This document shows, one piece after another, positions 5,086-12,938 of a stretch of DNA of 12,938 nt. A program made the position numbers and the translations under genes. Below the pieces are notes generated by a model. That model saw nothing but the letters and a program-made list of their open reading frames with translations. It was not told where the DNA came from and did not search any database. Each line of letters begins with the position of its first letter. Position 1 is the first letter of the stretch. Source of the DNA: Collinsella sp. (GTDB lineage Bacteria > Actinomycetota > Coriobacteriia > Coriobacteriales > Coriobacteriaceae); assembly GCA_014871665.1 (NCBI GenBank), contig WGSL01000057.1:1-12938 (forward strand). Reading direction: 5' to 3'.

Positions 5086-6477
5086 ATGGCATATGACGAA
5101 AGGGAGATGGGGCTGACGGTCGAGGACCGTGGCTCCAAGTTGGGTCTCCCTCAAAACCAAGATGCAGAGGCCAATGTACTGGCCGCCATGCTGCTGTCGC
5201 CCGAGGTGGTCGAGGAGGCCCAGGTCGAGCTGCAGCCCGATGACTTCTACCGGCCCATTCATAAGACCATCTACACCGCGATGGTCGATATGTACAACAG
5301 CCGCATTCCCATCGACTCTATCTCGCTGATCGATTACCTGCGCAGTATCAACAAGCTTGATGCCGTGGGCGGCGAGGCCTACATTTTGGAGCTGATGGGT
5401 CAGACCCTGTCGCTCGTGAACTGGCAGCACCATGCCGCCATCGTCCGTCGCGACTCGATGCTGCGCGAGCTGATCGGTGCCACCAACGAGATCAACGCAC
5501 TGGCCTATAACGCCCCTACCGACACCAAAGAGGTCGTGGAGCTGGCCGAGAGCAAACTGCTCAAGGTCACGGCGCGCGAGGTCAAGTCGAGCTATAAGAC
5601 ACTGACCGAGTTTATGGTCGAGGCCTATAACGAGGCCGAGGAAGTGTGTAAGGCCGGCGGACAGGCCGCGGGCGTGCCCACCGGCTTCCCGTCGCTCGAC
5701 CGCATGCTTATGGGTTTCCGCGAGGGCCAGCTCATCATTATCGGCGCCCGCCCTGCCGTGGGTAAGACGTCGTTCGCTCTGAACTTGGCGCTGAATGCCG
5801 CCGCTGCGGGCTATACCGTCGGCTTCTTTTCGCTGGAGATGTCGGGCAAGGAAATTGCCCAGCGCCTGATTTGCGCCTACGCCATGATTTCAATCAGCGA
5901 CTTCCGTACGGGCCGCATTAGTCCCGAACAGTGGGCCAACATCAACGAGGCCACGCAGACCTTGTCTAAGCTCGACATTCTGATTGACGATACGCCCGGC
6001 ACCACGGTGACCGAGATTCGCGCCAAGAGCCGCCGCATGCTCCACAATAAGGAGAAGGCCATCATTATCCTGGACTACCTGCAGCTGGTGAGTCCTCCGC
6101 CGGGACGTCGCTCCGAGAGCCGTACCGTCGAGGTCTCCGAGATGTCGCGTGGTTTAAAGATCATGGCCAAGGAGCTTAAGATCCCGCTCATTGCGCTGTC
6201 GCAGCTGTCGCGTCAGGTCGAGTCCCGTACCGGCAAACGCCCGCAGCTGTCCGACCTGCGTGAATCGGGCTCCATCGAGCAGGACGCCGACATCGTTATG
6301 TTCTTGGACCGCTCCGCCGATGAGGCCGAGGCCTCGCGTGACGATCGACCCGACGAGGGCGTTACGCGTATCGTCGTGGCCAAGAACCGTTCGGGCCCGA
6401 TCGGTGACGTCGACCTGATGTTCCTGCCGGCATCCACCAAGTTCTATGAGCTTGATGGGGCGCATACCGAGGAGTAG
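5086..6477 (+). CDS. dnaB: Replicative DNA helicase DnaB
   Basis: The 463-aa product unwinds DNA at the replication fork as a hexamer and recruits primase. The N-terminal domain (about residues 20-120) begins LPQNQDAEANVLAAML. The RecA-like motor follows, with Walker A GARPAVGKTS at 220-229, Walker B IIILDYLQL at 326-334, the SQLSRQVE motif at 372-379, and the VAKNRSGPIG arginine-finger region at 431-440. I prefer the ATG at 5086 (MAYDERE), with GAGGA 5 nt upstream, over in-frame ATGs at 5074 and 5080. Length is normal and there is no intein. It sits between two transcription boundaries, the rplI terminator and the purA promoter. Confidence 0.97.
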   Translation: MAYDEREMGLTVEDRGSKLGLPQNQDAEANVLAAMLLSPEVVEEAQVELQPDDFYRPIHKTIYTAMVDMYNSRIPIDSISLIDYLRSINKLDAVGGEAYILELMGQTLSLVNWQHHAAIVRRDSMLRELIGATNEINALAYNAPTDTKEVVELAESKLLKVTAREVKSSYKTLTEFMVEAYNEAEEVCKAGGQAAGVPTGFPSLDRMLMGFREGQLIIIGARPAVGKTSFALNLALNAAAAGYTVGFFSLEMSGKEIAQRLICAYAMISISDFRTGRISPEQWANINEATQTLSKLDILIDDTPGTTVTEIRAKSRRMLHNKEKAIIILDYLQLVSPPPGRRSESRTVEVSEMSRGLKIMAKELKIPLIALSQLSRQVESRTGKRPQLSDLRESGSIEQDADIVMFLDRSADEAEASRDDRPDEGVTRIVVAKNRSGPIGDVDLMFLPASTKFYELDGAHTEE

Positions 6478-6504
6478 GACAGGCGCCCGTTGCACGGGTA
6501 TACT
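6476..6504 (+). promoter_or_regulatory. Sigma-70-type promoter for purA
   Basis: AGGACA (6476-6481, four of six -35 consensus bases) and TATACT (6499-6504) are separated by 17 nt. The -35 box overlaps the dnaB stop codon. A short CCCGT-TGC-ACGGG inverted repeat (6486-6498) fills the spacer and could bind a regulator. The ATG of purA is 67 nt past the -10 box. Confidence 0.6.
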
Positions 6505-6570
6505 GGGAATGTTTTGTGCTTCTGCGTGCCAGCGTGGCGCGTAGACAGTCCATGAATGTAAGGAGTAAAC

Positions 6571-7857
6571 ATGCCGTCAACCGTTTTGGTCGGTGCCCAG
6601 TGGGGCGATGAGGGCAAGGGTAAAATCTGCGACCTGGTCGCCGGCGACTTCGATGCCGTCGTGCGCTATTCGGGCGGTAATAACGCCGGCCACACCATCG
6701 TCGTCAACGGCAAGAAGTACGGCCTGCACCAGGTGCCCTCCGGCATCATGTATTCCGACCATATGTCGGTAATCGGTAACGGCTGCGTCGTCAACCCCAA
6801 GGTTGTCCTTGAGGAGATTGACATGTTCGAGGCCGACGGCATCACCACCAAGAACCTCAAGATCAGTGGCAACGCGCACATCATCATGCCGTACCACATC
6901 GATCTGGATGGTGCTTTTGAGCAGAAGCTCGGCAAGAAGAACATCGGTACCACCAAGCGCGGCATCGGTCCGTGCTACCAGGACAAGATGGCCCGCATCG
7001 GCCTGCGCATGCAGGACATGCTGGACGAGGCGCTGTTCCGCGACAAGCTGGAGACCGCTCTTGCCCGCGTGAATCCCGAGCTGGAGCTCATCTACCACCT
7101 GCCCACCTACACCGTGGACCAGATCTGCGACGAGTACCTGCCCATGGCCGAGCGCCTGCGCCCCTACATCACCGAGACGAGCCTGCTGCTCAACAACATG
7201 ATCGACGAGGGCAAGGACCTGCTGTTCGAGGGCGCCCAGGCAACGCTGCTCGACATTGACCACGGCACCTATCCGTACGTGACGTCTTCCAACTGCACCG
7301 CCGGCGGCGCCATCACCGGCTCTGGCGTCGGTATGAAGAATGTCGACCGCGTGCTGGGCGTCATGAAGGCCTATATCACCCGCGTCGGTTCGGGCCCCAT
7401 GCCCACCGAGCTTTCCTATGAGTCCGAGGCCGGCCATACGCTGACCGAGGAAGGCTATGAGTACGGCGTGACCACCGGCCGCCGCCGTCGCTGCGGTTGG
7501 TTCGATGGCCCCATCGCCAACTACGCCTCGCGTGTCAACGGCCTCACTGATATCGCCATGACCAAGCTCGACGTGCTTTCGGCTTTCGATACCATCAAGG
7601 TGTGCGTTGCCTACGACGTCGACGGCGAGCGGTACACGAGCGTGCCCGAGCATCAGGTTCGTTTTGAGCACGCCAAGCCCATCTACGAGGAGCTCCCGGG
7701 CTGGAAGTGCGATATCACCGGTTGCCGCAGCTTTGACGAGCTGCCGCAGGAGGCTCAGGACTACGTGGCGTTTATCGAGGATCTGGCACACACCCGCGTG
7801 ACGTTCATTGGCGTCGGCGCCGGTCGCGAGCAGATCATCAACCGATTCTGGAAGTAA
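6571..7857 (+). CDS. purA: Adenylosuccinate synthetase
   Basis: PurA makes adenylosuccinate from IMP and aspartate using GTP, the first committed step to AMP. The 428-aa length is standard. GDEGKGK at residues 12-18 holds the catalytic Asp13 and the GTP loop. GGNNAGHT at 35-42 has the second catalytic residue, His41. A TTGR-RRRCGWFDG loop around residues 305-317 and the C-terminal GVGAGREQIINRF guanine-side motif are present. The loop reads TTGRRRRCGW where TTGRPRRCGW is most common, a mild change. TAAGGAG lies 5 nt before the ATG. It appears to have its own promoter. Confidence 0.97.
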   Translation: MPSTVLVGAQWGDEGKGKICDLVAGDFDAVVRYSGGNNAGHTIVVNGKKYGLHQVPSGIMYSDHMSVIGNGCVVNPKVVLEEIDMFEADGITTKNLKISGNAHIIMPYHIDLDGAFEQKLGKKNIGTTKRGIGPCYQDKMARIGLRMQDMLDEALFRDKLETALARVNPELELIYHLPTYTVDQICDEYLPMAERLRPYITETSLLLNNMIDEGKDLLFEGAQATLLDIDHGTYPYVTSSNCTAGGAITGSGVGMKNVDRVLGVMKAYITRVGSGPMPTELSYESEAGHTLTEEGYEYGVTTGRRRRCGWFDGPIANYASRVNGLTDIAMTKLDVLSAFDTIKVCVAYDVDGERYTSVPEHQVRFEHAKPIYEELPGWKCDITGCRSFDELPQEAQDYVAFIEDLAHTRVTFIGVGAGREQIINRFWK

Positions 7858-7879
7858 TCGGCACTATTTGGTTATTGCG

Positions 7880-7921
7880 ATATACCCCTTTGCAGCCCGG
7901 ACGGGCGGCCGAGGGGTATAT
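7880..7921. terminator. Long hairpin between purA and purD
   Basis: ATATACCCCT (7880-7889) pairs perfectly with 7912-7921. A nested GCCC/GGGC stem (7895-7898 with 7903-7906) lies inside it, separated by a symmetric 5/5 internal loop. TTTGCTTGC follows, a weak T-tract. It begins 22 nt after the purA stop. It could be a purA terminator, an attenuator ahead of purD, or a message-processing site. Confidence 0.5.
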
Positions 7922-7975
7922 TTGCTTGCAAAGGGCTCGCGCGGAGCGGGCCGTTCATCCATAGAGGAGGCACCC

Positions 7976-9280
7976 TTGAAGGCGGACACTCAAACCATCG
8001 ACATCCTGTTGTTGGGCAGCGGCGGCCGCGAGCATGCTCTGGCAGCAAAGCTCGCAGCATCACCGCGCGCCGGCAAGCTCTACATTGCGCCGGGTAACGG
8101 CGGCACCGCGAGTTGCGGCGAGAACGTGGTTCTCGACGATTGCGATCCTGCGGCCGTGGCGGCGTTTGCCCAGAGCCACGGATGCGGACTCGTGGTGATT
8201 GGCCCTGAGGCTCCGCTCGTGGCGGGCGTAGCCGATGCCGTGCGCGCGGCGGGTATTCCCTGCTTTGGCCCGGGTGCCGAGGGCGCTCAGATGGAGGGCT
8301 CCAAGCTGTTCTCCAAGCAGCTCATGGAGCGTGCCGGTATCCCGACGGCAGCCTATGGCTCGTTTACCGACGAGGCTTCGGCTCTCGCCTACGTGCGCGA
8401 GCAGGGCGCACCGCTGGTCGTGAAGGCTGACGGCCTGGCTGCAGGCAAGGGCGTTATCGTGGCGACCGAGCTCGAGCAGGCCGAGGAGGCCGTGCGCGAG
8501 TGCTTTGGCGGCACCTTTGGCGATGCCGGCAATACCGTGGTCATTGAGGAAATGCTGGTTGGCCCCGAGTGCTCGCTGCTGGCCTTTACCGACGGCAAGA
8601 CCGTGCGTCCTATGGCCACTTCGCAGGATCACAAGCGTGCACTCGAGGGCGACCTTGGCCCCAACACCGGTGGCATGGGCGTCTACAGCCCGGTGCCCAT
8701 CGTGACCGACGAGGAGCACGCCACCATGGTGAAGGTCATGGAGCAGACCGTGGCCGAGCTCGCCGCCGAGGGCATCGACTACCGCGGCTGCCTGTACGGC
8801 GGCTTTATGCTTACCCCCGCCGGCCCCAAGGTGCTGGAGTTCAACGCCCGCTTTGGCGACCCTGAGACGCAGGTCGTGCTGCCGCGCCTCAAGAACGACC
8901 TGGTCGAGGTCATGCTGGCTTGTGCCAACTGTGAGCTCGATCAGATTGAACTCGACTGGCGTGACGAGTGGGCTGTGGCTGTTGTCCTGACGAGCGCGGG
9001 CTACCCCGGCAGCTACGAGAAGGGCAAAGTCATCACCGGTATCGCCGACGCCGAGGCCATGGAGAGCGTGACCGTGTACCATGCCGGCACCGCCGTGGTG
9101 GACGGTCAGCTCGTGACCAACGGCGGCCGCGTGCTTGCCGTGACCGCGCTGGGCGACACGTTTGAGAACGCCCGCAACCTTGCCTACGAGGCCTGCGAGA
9201 AGATTGATTTTGAGGGCAAGACCCTGCGTCATGACATCGGCCTGCGCGCGCTGCGTGGCCGCGACGCCTGGGATGCCTAA
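7976..9280 (+). CDS. purD: Phosphoribosylamine-glycine ligase (GAR synthetase)
   Basis: PurD joins glycine to phosphoribosylamine with ATP, step two of purine synthesis. The 434-aa product starts at TTG 7976, with GAGGAGG 5 nt upstream; an open frame reaching left to 7808 would overlap purA and has no site. The N-terminal domain shows LLLGSGGREHALA (11-23) and VVIGPEAPLVAG. The ATP-grasp domain shows VVKADGLAAGKGVIV, then DHKRALEGDLGPNTGGMG and EFNARFGDPETQVVLPRL with metal and substrate ligands. No PurM or PurN fusion is present. It is followed closely by the NUDIX gene. Confidence 0.95.
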   Translation: MKADTQTIDILLLGSGGREHALAAKLAASPRAGKLYIAPGNGGTASCGENVVLDDCDPAAVAAFAQSHGCGLVVIGPEAPLVAGVADAVRAAGIPCFGPGAEGAQMEGSKLFSKQLMERAGIPTAAYGSFTDEASALAYVREQGAPLVVKADGLAAGKGVIVATELEQAEEAVRECFGGTFGDAGNTVVIEEMLVGPECSLLAFTDGKTVRPMATSQDHKRALEGDLGPNTGGMGVYSPVPIVTDEEHATMVKVMEQTVAELAAEGIDYRGCLYGGFMLTPAGPKVLEFNARFGDPETQVVLPRLKNDLVEVMLACANCELDQIELDWRDEWAVAVVLTSAGYPGSYEKGKVITGIADAEAMESVTVYHAGTAVVDGQLVTNGGRVLAVTALGDTFENARNLAYEACEKIDFEGKTLRHDIGLRALRGRDAWDA

Positions 9281-9301
9281 AGTCCGAGAGGGATGAGACG
9301 G

Positions 9302-9997
9302 ATGGACGAGAAGAACGAAGAGCTCGTGGACGCGCAGATCGTCGAAGAGGACAGCCGCATGTATGGGCACGCCGAGGGCGAGCCTGGTGGCGAGGTCGCT
9401 GACGAGCCGGCGCTGGTGCTGGGCGACGACGACCCGCACGATGCCGAGCTGCACGAGAAGATTCTTTCGGAGGAGTGCGCCTGGAAGGGCAAGATCCTCG
9501 ACGTCCACCGTCTTGAGGTTGAACTGCCCAACGGTCACCGTAGCGCCCGCGATATCGTTCGCCATCCGGGTGCGGCGGCCGTTGTGGCACTGACCGAGAG
9601 CGGCAAGATCGTACTGGTGCGTCAGTACCGCACCGCCATCGACCGCGTGACGGTCGAGATTCCCGCCGGCAAGCTCGACCCAGGCGAGGACCCGCTCGAT
9701 TGCGCCAAGCGCGAGCTGCATGAGGAGACGGGCTTTAGGGCCGGTCGCATTCGCTTTTTGACGTCGATTGTCACGTCCTGCGGCTTCTGTGACGAGATCA
9801 TTCACATCTACCTGGCCACCAAGCTCGAGTTCGATGCACCCAACCCCGATGATGACGAGTTCGTCAACGTGGACCTCGTTCCGCTGCACGAGCTGATCGA
9901 CGCCGTGCTCGACGGCAAGATCGAAGATGCTAAGACCGTCGTGGGCGCCTTGGCCTGCGATAGCATCGCGCATAGGTTGGGCGGAACTGAGCTTTAA
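9302..9997 (+). CDS. NUDIX hydrolase, ADP-ribose pyrophosphatase-like
   Basis: The 231-aa product carries a complete NUDIX box, GKLDPGEDPLDCAKRELHEETGF starting at residue 123, matching Gx5Ex7REUxEExGU. Upstream are VVALTESGKIVLVRQYR and VTVEIPAG, the pattern of ADP-ribose pyrophosphatases, which cut ADP-ribose to AMP and ribose-5-phosphate. The ATG at 9302 has GAGAGGG about 9 nt upstream; an ATG at 9293 is too close to that site. About 55 N-terminal residues are very acidic and absent from typical 180-205-aa relatives. It lies 21 nt after purD, so the two probably share a transcript. Confidence 0.85.
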   Translation: MDEKNEELVDAQIVEEDSRMYGHAEGEPGGEVADEPALVLGDDDPHDAELHEKILSEECAWKGKILDVHRLEVELPNGHRSARDIVRHPGAAAVVALTESGKIVLVRQYRTAIDRVTVEIPAGKLDPGEDPLDCAKRELHEETGFRAGRIRFLTSIVTSCGFCDEIIHIYLATKLEFDAPNPDDDEFVNVDLVPLHELIDAVLDGKIEDAKTVVGALACDSIAHRLGGTEL

Positions 9998-10007
9998 AAG
10001 CGAGGGC

Positions 10008-10060
10008 GACCCTGGGGCAAACACCACTGATTATTTGCCCCAGGGTCTTACGTTATTGTT
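10008..10060 (+). terminator. Terminator of the purD-NUDIX unit
   Basis: A perfect 14-bp stem (10008-10021 with 10034-10047) closes a 12-nt loop. TTACGTTATTGTTTTATC follows, an interrupted T-tract. The hairpin begins 10 nt after the NUDIX stop codon, and the next gene starts 18 nt past the tail. Confidence 0.85.
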
Positions 10061-10077
10061 TTATCTCCGAGGACTGC

Positions 10078-11850
10078 ATGTTTAAGAGGTTTCTTTCGTA
10101 TTACGAGCCCCAGATGGGGCTTTTTGTTGCTGATACTGTTTGTGCTCTGGTGCTTGCCGCCATTGACCTGGCGTTTCCTATTATTCTGCGCAATCTGACC
10201 GGTGGGCTGTTTACCCAGGGTCAGGCTGCCATTATGCAGGCGCTCGGTATTATTGCGGTGGGCTTGGTGTTGATGTACACCGTCCGCTGCGCCTGCCGCT
10301 ACTTTGTGAGCTATTGGGGTCACGTGATGGGCGCACGCATGGAGTCCAAGATGCGCGAGGACCTGTTCGACCAGTATGAGCGCTTTAGCTTTGCGTACTT
10401 CGACCACAACAGCTCGGGCGACATGATGAGCCGCGTGGTCAACGACCTGTTCGATATCTGCGAGGCGGCGCACCACGTGCCCGAGTGGATCATCATCTGC
10501 GGCATCGAGATCATCGGCTCGTTTGTGATCCTCTTTACCATCGCCCCGGTGCTGGCGCTTGCCATGGCCGTGGTGACGGCGGCGTTTGCGGTCATCATGT
10601 TTTGGCAGAACATGCGCATGCGCGAGGTCTTTAGCGACAACCGCAAAAAGATCAGCGGCATCAATGCACAGCTGCAGGATTCGCTGGCGGGCATGCGCGT
10701 GGTCAAGAGCTTTGCCAATGAGGAGACCGAACGTTTCAAGTTCCGCGCCTCCAACAATCGCTATCTTTCGTCCAAGGAGAACATGTATCACGCCATGGGC
10801 GTTTATACCGCGACGTATGGCCTGCTCTCGGGCGTGCTGTACGTGATCGTGGTGCTGCTGGGCGGCTGGCTGGTCGCCCAGGGACAGCTGCAGGCGGTCG
10901 ATATGGCGACCTTCGCGCTCTACATTTCGCTGTTCTGCACGCCGCTCGAGACACTCGTCAATTCGGCCGAAACGTATCAGAAGGCTATCGCCGGCTTTAA
11001 GCGTATGGACGAGGTGCTCTCGACCGCGCCGGATATCCAGGACAAGCCGGGCGCCACGGATCTGCAGGTGACTGCCGGCGCCGTGGAGTATCACGACGTG
11101 TGCTTTAACTACGAGGATGTTGAGCTGGGCGAGGGCGATGCCGACGAGCGTCCCGTTATCGACCATATGGACCTGTCCATCAAGCCCGGGCAGACCATCG
11201 CTTTGGTTGGCCCTTCGGGCGGTGGCAAGTCCACGACCTGTTCGCTGCTGCCGCGCTTTTACGACGTGGCTGCCGGATCCATTAGCATCGACGGCCAAGA
11301 TGTGCGTGACGTGACGCAGCATAGCCTGCGTCGTGCCATCGGCCTGGTGCAGCAGGATGTCTATCTGTTTGACGGTACGATTGGCGAGAACATCGCCTAC
11401 GGCAAGCCGGGCGCTACGGCAGGAGAGATCGCCGAGGCCGCCCGTCGCGCCAACATCGATGCCTTTATCGAGTCGCTTCCACAGGGCTATGACACGGTCG
11501 TGGGCGAGCGCGGCAGCCGTCTTTCGGGCGGACAGAAGCAGCGCGTTGCCATCGCGCGCGTGTTTCTCAAGAACCCCAAGATCCTGATTTTGGACGAGGC
11601 GACGAGTGCTTTGGATAACGAGAGCGAGGAGGCGGTCCAGGAGTCGCTCGAAGAGCTGGCACGCGGCCGTACCACAATCATCATCGCCCACCGCCTCTCG
11701 ACTATTAAGCATGCTGACGAGATTGCGACCGTTGAGCATGGTCGCGTTGTGGAACGTGGCACGCACGAGGAGCTTCTCGCCCGTGGCGGCACCTATGCCC
11801 GTTACTATCGAATGCAGTTCGAAGGTGCGCGTGCGCACGAGCTCGACTGA
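10078..11850 (+). CDS. ABC exporter half-transporter (TMD-NBD fusion)
   Basis: The 590-aa protein has an N-terminal six-helix exporter domain (about residues 1-310) joined to an ATPase domain. Walker A GPSGGGKST is at 378-386, the signature LSGGQKQR at 482-489, Walker B ILILDEATSALD at 502-513, and the switch histidine at 538 (AHRLS). The Q-loop lies in GLVQQDVYLF. All catalytic residues are intact. Half-transporters of this type act as dimers, exporting lipids, peptides or drugs; the substrate is not visible. With no second exporter gene here, a homodimer is likely. GAGGA precedes the ATG. It is 19 nt upstream of an unknown membrane protein. Confidence 0.92.
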   Translation: MFKRFLSYYEPQMGLFVADTVCALVLAAIDLAFPIILRNLTGGLFTQGQAAIMQALGIIAVGLVLMYTVRCACRYFVSYWGHVMGARMESKMREDLFDQYERFSFAYFDHNSSGDMMSRVVNDLFDICEAAHHVPEWIIICGIEIIGSFVILFTIAPVLALAMAVVTAAFAVIMFWQNMRMREVFSDNRKKISGINAQLQDSLAGMRVVKSFANEETERFKFRASNNRYLSSKENMYHAMGVYTATYGLLSGVLYVIVVLLGGWLVAQGQLQAVDMATFALYISLFCTPLETLVNSAETYQKAIAGFKRMDEVLSTAPDIQDKPGATDLQVTAGAVEYHDVCFNYEDVELGEGDADERPVIDHMDLSIKPGQTIALVGPSGGGKSTTCSLLPRFYDVAAGSISIDGQDVRDVTQHSLRRAIGLVQQDVYLFDGTIGENIAYGKPGATAGEIAEAARRANIDAFIESLPQGYDTVVGERGSRLSGGQKQRVAIARVFLKNPKILILDEATSALDNESEEAVQESLEELARGRTTIIIAHRLSTIKHADEIATVEHGRVVERGTHEELLARGGTYARYYRMQFEGARAHELD

Positions 11851-11869
11851 TTGATATGACAGGAAGTTT

Positions 11870-12835
11870 ATGGCTGACAAGAACCCTTTGACTCCGGAAG
11901 AAGTGACGGAGTTATTCTCCGAAATCGATGCATCCGGTGTCTTGGATCCCACGCTTGCCAAAAAGCGAACCGAGCGCATGCGTGAGAAGGAGGCTGCGGC
12001 CAAGCGCGGTGACAAAGCGGCGCTAGCGCAGCTGCGCAGCGAGGACCGCGCGAGCCAGGCAAAACATATCGACCCGCTGTCCGAGGACGATCCTTCGGGC
12101 TCGCAGGTGAGCCATACCATTACGAAGACCGCGATGGCCGTGGTCATCGGTATTTTGGTGCTGATCGTGGGCATGCAGATCGGCTACGGCGTGATGCGTC
12201 GTCTGAATACCGCCAACCTGTCCGAGAGCGTTTCGGTTGATACCGTTTCTACAGCACTCAAGGGTGGACTCGAGTGGGGCAACGGCTTTACGCAGTTCCC
12301 GCTCGACTTTACCGTCGATGAAGCCGATGAGCGTACGGGCACGGTCGAGGTGACGGTGTTGGACACATCGTCTGCCAACGAGCTCGAGCTGCTGTCCAAC
12401 GGGCAGATCCAGGCCGCGGCACTTGCGACCAACGCGCTGCTCAACGATAAGATTGACCGCGTGGTGTACAACGTGCACGCCTATATCGACGAGGATAGCA
12501 ACATTCAGCACGATTCCTTCTTTGGCATGTTTCCCGCCCGGGGCCACCAGAGCGCCATCCTGACGTTCGTGTGGACCAAGAGCTCATCCAACGCCACGAG
12601 TATCGACTGGAAGATGCGCATCGTGAGTATGGATGACACCATCGCCGAGCGCATTCAGAAGCAGGTGAACTCGGTGTCGTCGTTGATTGAGGACCCGGTG
12701 GTGAGCCAGACCAAGATTGACGAGGAAAAGGCCGAGCGTGACCTGGAACATCGTCTGCATGGCCGCGAGATTTTCCGCGGCGGCAAGCCCGATCGCACAC
12801 CGTCCGAACTGCTGGAGCAGGACAAGAAAAAATAA
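11870..12835 (+). CDS. Single-span membrane protein of unknown function
   Basis: I do not recognise this 321-aa protein. Residues 1-80 are charged and helical, with a Lys/Arg/Glu/Ala-rich stretch (31-65) that could be a coiled coil. One hydrophobic helix spans about 87-109. The remaining 210 residues, probably outside the cell, mix strands and helices (TGTVEVTVLDTS, AILTFVWTKSS) and end in a charged tail KPDRTPSELLEQDKKK. There is no signal peptide and no catalytic motif. AGGAAG lies 5 nt before the ATG. It follows the ABC exporter by 19 nt, so a shared transcript and a possible helper role are inferred. The type II orientation is also inferred. Confidence 0.8.
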   Translation: MADKNPLTPEEVTELFSEIDASGVLDPTLAKKRTERMREKEAAAKRGDKAALAQLRSEDRASQAKHIDPLSEDDPSGSQVSHTITKTAMAVVIGILVLIVGMQIGYGVMRRLNTANLSESVSVDTVSTALKGGLEWGNGFTQFPLDFTVDEADERTGTVEVTVLDTSSANELELLSNGQIQAAALATNALLNDKIDRVVYNVHAYIDEDSNIQHDSFFGMFPARGHQSAILTFVWTKSSSNATSIDWKMRIVSMDDTIAERIQKQVNSVSSLIEDPVVSQTKIDEEKAERDLEHRLHGREIFRGGKPDRTPSELLEQDKKK

Positions 12836-12841
12836 GACGCC

Positions 12842-12883
12842 ATCATCCCGCGTGAGCCACAAGCCCCGCGGGATGATTTTTTT
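12842..12883. terminator. Terminator, probably bidirectional
   Basis: An 11-bp stem (12842-12852 with 12867-12877) is followed on the plus strand by TTTTTTT, ending the ABC-exporter/unknown-protein unit 6 nt after its stop. On the minus strand, TCTTATTTTTT follows some bases past the stem, so it could serve a convergent gene too. Confidence 0.88.
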
Positions 12884-12888
12884 GGGGC

Positions 12889-12938
12889 TTATAGGACAAA
12901 ATGTGTGTCCACGTTGGGGGCATCGGCGCAGGTCGATG
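12889..12938 (-). CDS. Possible C-terminus of a convergent gene (partial)
   Basis: One minus-strand frame is open from the right edge to a TAA at 12889-12891, ending ADAPNVDTHFVL. Only 15 codons are visible. A gene ending here would converge on the unknown membrane-protein gene and share the terminator. The alternative is plain intergenic DNA; a plus-strand ATG at 12901 with AGGA 4 nt upstream is also open to the edge. Neither can be settled from this window. Confidence 0.3.
   Translation of the reverse strand, partial: STCADAPNVDTHFVL

Noticed and set aside
6486..6498. CCCGT-TGC-ACGGG inverted repeat in the purA promoter spacer as a purine-repressor operator
   Set aside because: It is too short and has a 3-nt centre. 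No known purine operator consensus matches and there is no second copy in front of purD.
6577..7791. 404-codon minus-strand frame opposite purA
   Set aside because: It is fully contained in purA antisense, with no start signal or recognisable domain.
8060..10027. 655-codon minus-strand frame across purD and the NUDIX gene
   Set aside because: It is a mirror of strongly biased coding DNA and His/Ala/Gly/Leu-rich without motifs. The plus-strand genes are unambiguous.
10048..12174. 708-codon minus-strand frame opposite the ABC exporter
   Set aside because: The composition is typical of an antisense shadow, and the plus strand encodes all ABC ATPase motifs in order.

Overview
The window looks like chromosomal DNA from a GC-rich actinobacterium. 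The best guess is a Coriobacteriia member close to Collinsella. This rests on high GC with strong GC3 bias, the conserved block rpsF-ssb-rpsR-rplI followed by dnaB and purA, a single-stranded-DNA-binding protein ending DEDIPF, several TTG starts with good ribosome binding sites, and tRNA genes that encode their own CCA. The genus is an impression from protein style and gene order; no search was run.

Layout. Bases 1-120 hold a terminator hairpin and two overlapping inverted repeats. Bases 128-2069 carry two minus-strand membrane-protein genes: a secreted, bactofilin-like beta-repeat protein with a multi-helix C-terminus, and a TRIC/UPF0126-family channel. Bases 2070-2440 have no intact gene but are the oddest stretch. 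They hold a short minus-strand remnant that resembles the C-terminus of an exonuclease III-type protein. They also hold a plus-strand string of three strong hairpins bracketed by sequences resembling the 5' and 3' ends of a serine tRNA. Next come two minus-strand tRNA-Ser genes (CGA and GGA anticodons), each with its own terminator, then about 500 bp without a gene that probably includes the rpsF leader.

Bases 3173-4861 are the ribosomal/replication operon rpsF-ssb-rpsR-rplI, closed by a strong terminator. Replicative helicase dnaB follows as its own unit. purA has a recognisable promoter that overlaps the dnaB stop codon. purD and a NUDIX ADP-ribose pyrophosphatase-like gene lie downstream, separated from purA by a long hairpin and closed by a 14-bp-stem terminator. 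Bases 10078-12835 encode an ABC exporter half-transporter and, 19 nt later, a single-span membrane protein of unknown function. These end at a terminator that probably also serves a convergent gene running off the right edge.

Most of the window is housekeeping: translation (bS6, bS18, bL9, tRNA-Ser), replication (SSB, DnaB) and purine synthesis (PurA, PurD). No phage, CRISPR, toxin-antitoxin or defence system is visible. The least ordinary parts are the tRNA-like hairpin cassette, the beta-repeat membrane protein, the ABC-linked unknown protein and several intercistronic hairpins.
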